Below are positions 6,183 to 7,769 of a stretch of 7,769 nt of DNA, piece by piece. The translations under genes were made by a program, and so were the position numbers. The notes beneath the pieces were generated by a model. The model saw only the letters and a list, made by a program, of their open reading frames with translations. It was not told where the DNA came from and ran no database searches. Source of the DNA: Nitrospiraceae bacterium (GTDB lineage Bacteria > Nitrospirota > Thermodesulfovibrionia > Thermodesulfovibrionales > UBA9159); the NCBI GenBank assembly GCA_003453735.1, contig DMNE01000361.1, positions 1 to 7,769 of the forward strand. Reading direction: 5' to 3'. Positions within the stretch are counted from its first letter, which is position 1. Each line of letters opens with the position of its first letter.

Positions 6183-7175
6183 ATGAATATTTCATATTTC
6201 TTTAATTCCTATTCCGGGATGTACATCGTCCAATCCTTCTGGCATTCCCTCATCGCTGCTGTTTTGGTCGACAGCGCCATCCGTATATGGCGGATTAACA
6301 ATTCATCAGCAAGCCAGAGACTTCGATTCCTCGTCCTCATATGCCCGATCGTTTCATTCCCGCTTTATCAGGCAATAAATCCTGACAGGGGCTCCCTCTT
6401 TTTTAGACTAGGGGCGCTCTTCGATAGTAATCGAGTGATGAATCTGGAGCTGTGGGGAAGGATCCCCCTCAGTCTCGGTGTTATTCTTCTCATCTGTATC
6501 ACGACTTTCATCGTTATGATACAGGAGATTATCCCGATCGTTTGGCATACCATCGAATCGAGACAATCGGACTCTGAAGGAAAGATACCCGGTGAGGATT
6601 CCCCCGTGAAGCAGGCGTTAGAGGACTTGCCCGGGGAAAAACCCGATGTTGTTATCGTGGAGGATGATGAACCTGTGTTATTTTCCACAACAGGAAGCAA
6701 AACGGCGATCTTTTTATCCTCCGGGATGCTGGAGGTACTGAGCGTTGAGCAGTTGCAGGCGGCGATTGCCCATGAGATCGCTCATATTATCAGGAATAGA
6801 CGGCCGGTCCTCATTATCACATTTCTGCTGCGGCTCCTGATGTTTTATAATCCCATTGTTCTCTTTGAGTTCAGAAAGATTGTCCAGGAAGAAGAACACA
6901 TCTGTGACGATATGGCGGTCTCTTTGACCCGTAAGCCCCATGCACTGGCTGAAACCCTGAAAAAACTGTATTATGAGCCCGAACAGAGGAATCTCGTGAA
7001 CCTGCGCGAGTTCTCGAAATTAAAAGACTCCATCGAGGAATATGGCCACAACATGCATATCGAGGGCAGGATTATGCGGCTTGAAGGGGGTGGCGGCCCG
7101 AGAACCGGCAGTGCCTGGTTTGCCTTCATGCTGACACTTTTGGCAATCATCGTAATGAATTATTTTATTGTATGA
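6183..7175 (+). CDS. M56 (BlaR1/MecR1-like) membrane metallopeptidase
   Basis: Integral membrane zinc peptidase of 330 residues. Hydrophobic segments lie near 14-30, 48-63, 95-119, 207-223 and 312-329. The zinc-binding HEIAH motif is at 197-201. It is followed by FYNPIVLFEFRKIVQEEEHICDD (221-243), the M56 pattern wFNPlvw....rxxxExaCDe, in which Glu237 or Glu238 would be the third zinc ligand. The preceding segment PVLFSTTGSKTAIFLSSGML (164-183) is the usual strand-rich lead-in. BlaR1/MecR1 homologs cleave a BlaI-type repressor on sensing beta-lactam. Here there is no C-terminal penicillin-binding sensor domain, only a last membrane helix, and no BlaI gene in the window, so the substrate is unknown. 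Its stop is 10 bases before the next ATG, with that gene's Shine-Dalgarno spanning the stop. Confidence 0.85.
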   Translation: MNISYFFNSYSGMYIVQSFWHSLIAAVLVDSAIRIWRINNSSASQRLRFLVLICPIVSFPLYQAINPDRGSLFFRLGALFDSNRVMNLELWGRIPLSLGVILLICITTFIVMIQEIIPIVWHTIESRQSDSEGKIPGEDSPVKQALEDLPGEKPDVVIVEDDEPVLFSTTGSKTAIFLSSGMLEVLSVEQLQAAIAHEIAHIIRNRRPVLIITFLLRLLMFYNPIVLFEFRKIVQEEEHICDDMAVSLTRKPHALAETLKKLYYEPEQRNLVNLREFSKLKDSIEEYGHNMHIEGRIMRLEGGGGPRTGSAWFAFMLTLLAIIVMNYFIV

Positions 7176-7185
7176 GGGAGAAGTT

Positions 7186-7719
7186 ATGAGTGTGCGTGAG
7201 AAAATCTTCGGTGGTTTTTCTTTTGCAATATTGATTGCAGGGGTGATTATCGCCTTAAAGATCATGAATTGGCTGCCAACTGCTTTCCAGGAAGGCGTCA
7301 TGAAGAGGTATGACAGCATTGAACAGGTGAGGGCGGCATTGAATATCAAAGAGATATATATCCCGACATATTTCCCCCAGAGCCTCACTTGGCCGCCGTC
7401 TCTTATTTTGGCCCAGAGCAAACCTTTTGAAGCGGTAATTATAGGATTTAATTCAGTGGGAAAGGACGATATCACACTCATAATATCGCAGTCCGCTGCA
7501 TCAGGTTTTTCCCCCGATGAAAAAATAAAGCTTGTCCATATAAAGGATTTGATCAAATACTCCTTAAAAGGCAGAGATGCACTTATCGAGGTGGGTACCG
7601 ATAAAAACGGAGCGCTCTGCAGCCGGATTGCATGGATTGAAGGGAACTTCAGGATCCGTGTGACGCTGAAGTCAACTCCCTTTGATCTAATAAAGATTGC
7701 AGAGAGTATGGTGCATTGA
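7186..7719 (+). CDS. Single-pass membrane-anchored protein of unknown function, possibly DUF4367-like
   Basis: 177 residues. A short positive N-terminus (MSVREK) and a hydrophobic segment at 10-28 indicate a signal anchor or uncleaved signal, placing the rest outside the cytoplasm. The domain at 41-177 has IYIPTYFPQSLTWPPSLILA followed by strand-rich sequence (EAVIIGFN, DDITLIISQS, DALIEVGTD, SRIAWIEGNFRIRVTLKS). This loosely resembles DUF4367-type extracytoplasmic domains, but I do not recognise it with certainty. I chose the ATG at 7186 behind GAGGGAG (7174-7180); an upstream in-frame TTG at 7168 has no such site and overlaps the peptidase. The 10-base spacing suggests joint translation with the M56 peptidase, so it could be its partner, regulator or substrate. 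Confidence 0.75.
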   Translation: MSVREKIFGGFSFAILIAGVIIALKIMNWLPTAFQEGVMKRYDSIEQVRAALNIKEIYIPTYFPQSLTWPPSLILAQSKPFEAVIIGFNSVGKDDITLIISQSAASGFSPDEKIKLVHIKDLIKYSLKGRDALIEVGTDKNGALCSRIAWIEGNFRIRVTLKSTPFDLIKIAESMVH

Positions 7720-7743
7720 CGGTGGTTTCCTTCGTAACACCGT
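7719..7743 (+). terminator. Inverted repeat at the end of the peptidase unit, weak terminator candidate
   Basis: ACGGTG (7719-7724) faces CACCGT (7738-7743), and the stem extends with TT/AA around one bulged G. It starts at the last base of the TGA stop. No T-tract follows. After it the window ends with only 26 bases, including an ATG at 7754 that could open another gene but has no Shine-Dalgarno. Confidence 0.35.
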
Positions 7744-7769
7744 TGCTAAAACCATGGACAAATATTCCA

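Noticed and set aside
7168..7185. TTG at 7168 as start of the last gene
   Set aside because: The ATG at 7186 has GAGGGAG at ideal spacing and begins a normal signal anchor; the extension overlaps the peptidase's end.
7754..7769. ATG at 7754 as the start of another gene
   Set aside because: Only five codons remain, no Shine-Dalgarno is visible, and nothing can be judged from so short a stretch.

Overview
The window comes from a bacterial chromosome of roughly balanced base composition. It looks like a member of the Nitrospirota / Desulfobacterota ('delta-proteobacterial') sphere. That placement is an inference from gene style: a periplasmic DsbC-type protein with a CxxCH N-terminus, an AMMECR1-domain gene, a DUF4388-DnaJ-TPR fusion, and remnants of a PRC-barrel / NRAMP metal transport locus. 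No rRNA, tRNA, CRISPR array or insertion sequence is visible.

Left end (1-905, minus strand): one gene, 89-853, encodes a secreted DsbC/DsbG-like thiol-disulfide protein. Its active-site CxxC is written as TGA-Pro-Tyr-Cys, so it breaks naively into two pieces. The TGA lies exactly where the family has the first catalytic Cys. Fifteen bases after it is a perfect 7-bp hairpin with an AGGA loop, the expected form and place of a bacterial SECIS element. I therefore annotate one selenoprotein with Sec143 in a UxxC motif. It has its own promoter-like sequence and a strong Shine-Dalgarno, and a hairpin lies beyond the stop.

951-1377 (plus strand): a decayed locus. An N-terminal PRC-barrel fragment carrying an in-frame TAG is joined, in another frame, to the last part of an NRAMP-family metal transporter that carries another TAG. 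The sequence between has apparently been deleted.

1400-3950 (plus strand): a tight, translationally coupled cluster of mtnA (methylthioribose-1-phosphate isomerase), a long-chain polyprenyl diphosphate synthase and an AMMECR1-domain protein. The first two overlap by ATGA and the second and third by TAATG.

4094-6092 (plus strand): a DUF4388 (PATAN-like) + DnaJ + TPR cytoplasmic protein, preceded by a 143-base gap with several inverted repeats, then a small Cys-rich YkgJ-type metal-binding protein.

6152-7719 (plus strand): an extended -10 promoter, an M56 (BlaR1-like) membrane metallopeptidase and a coupled single-pass membrane protein with an extracytoplasmic domain, possibly DUF4367-like. 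Together they look like a small envelope proteolysis or sensing unit, without an adjacent BlaI repressor in the window.
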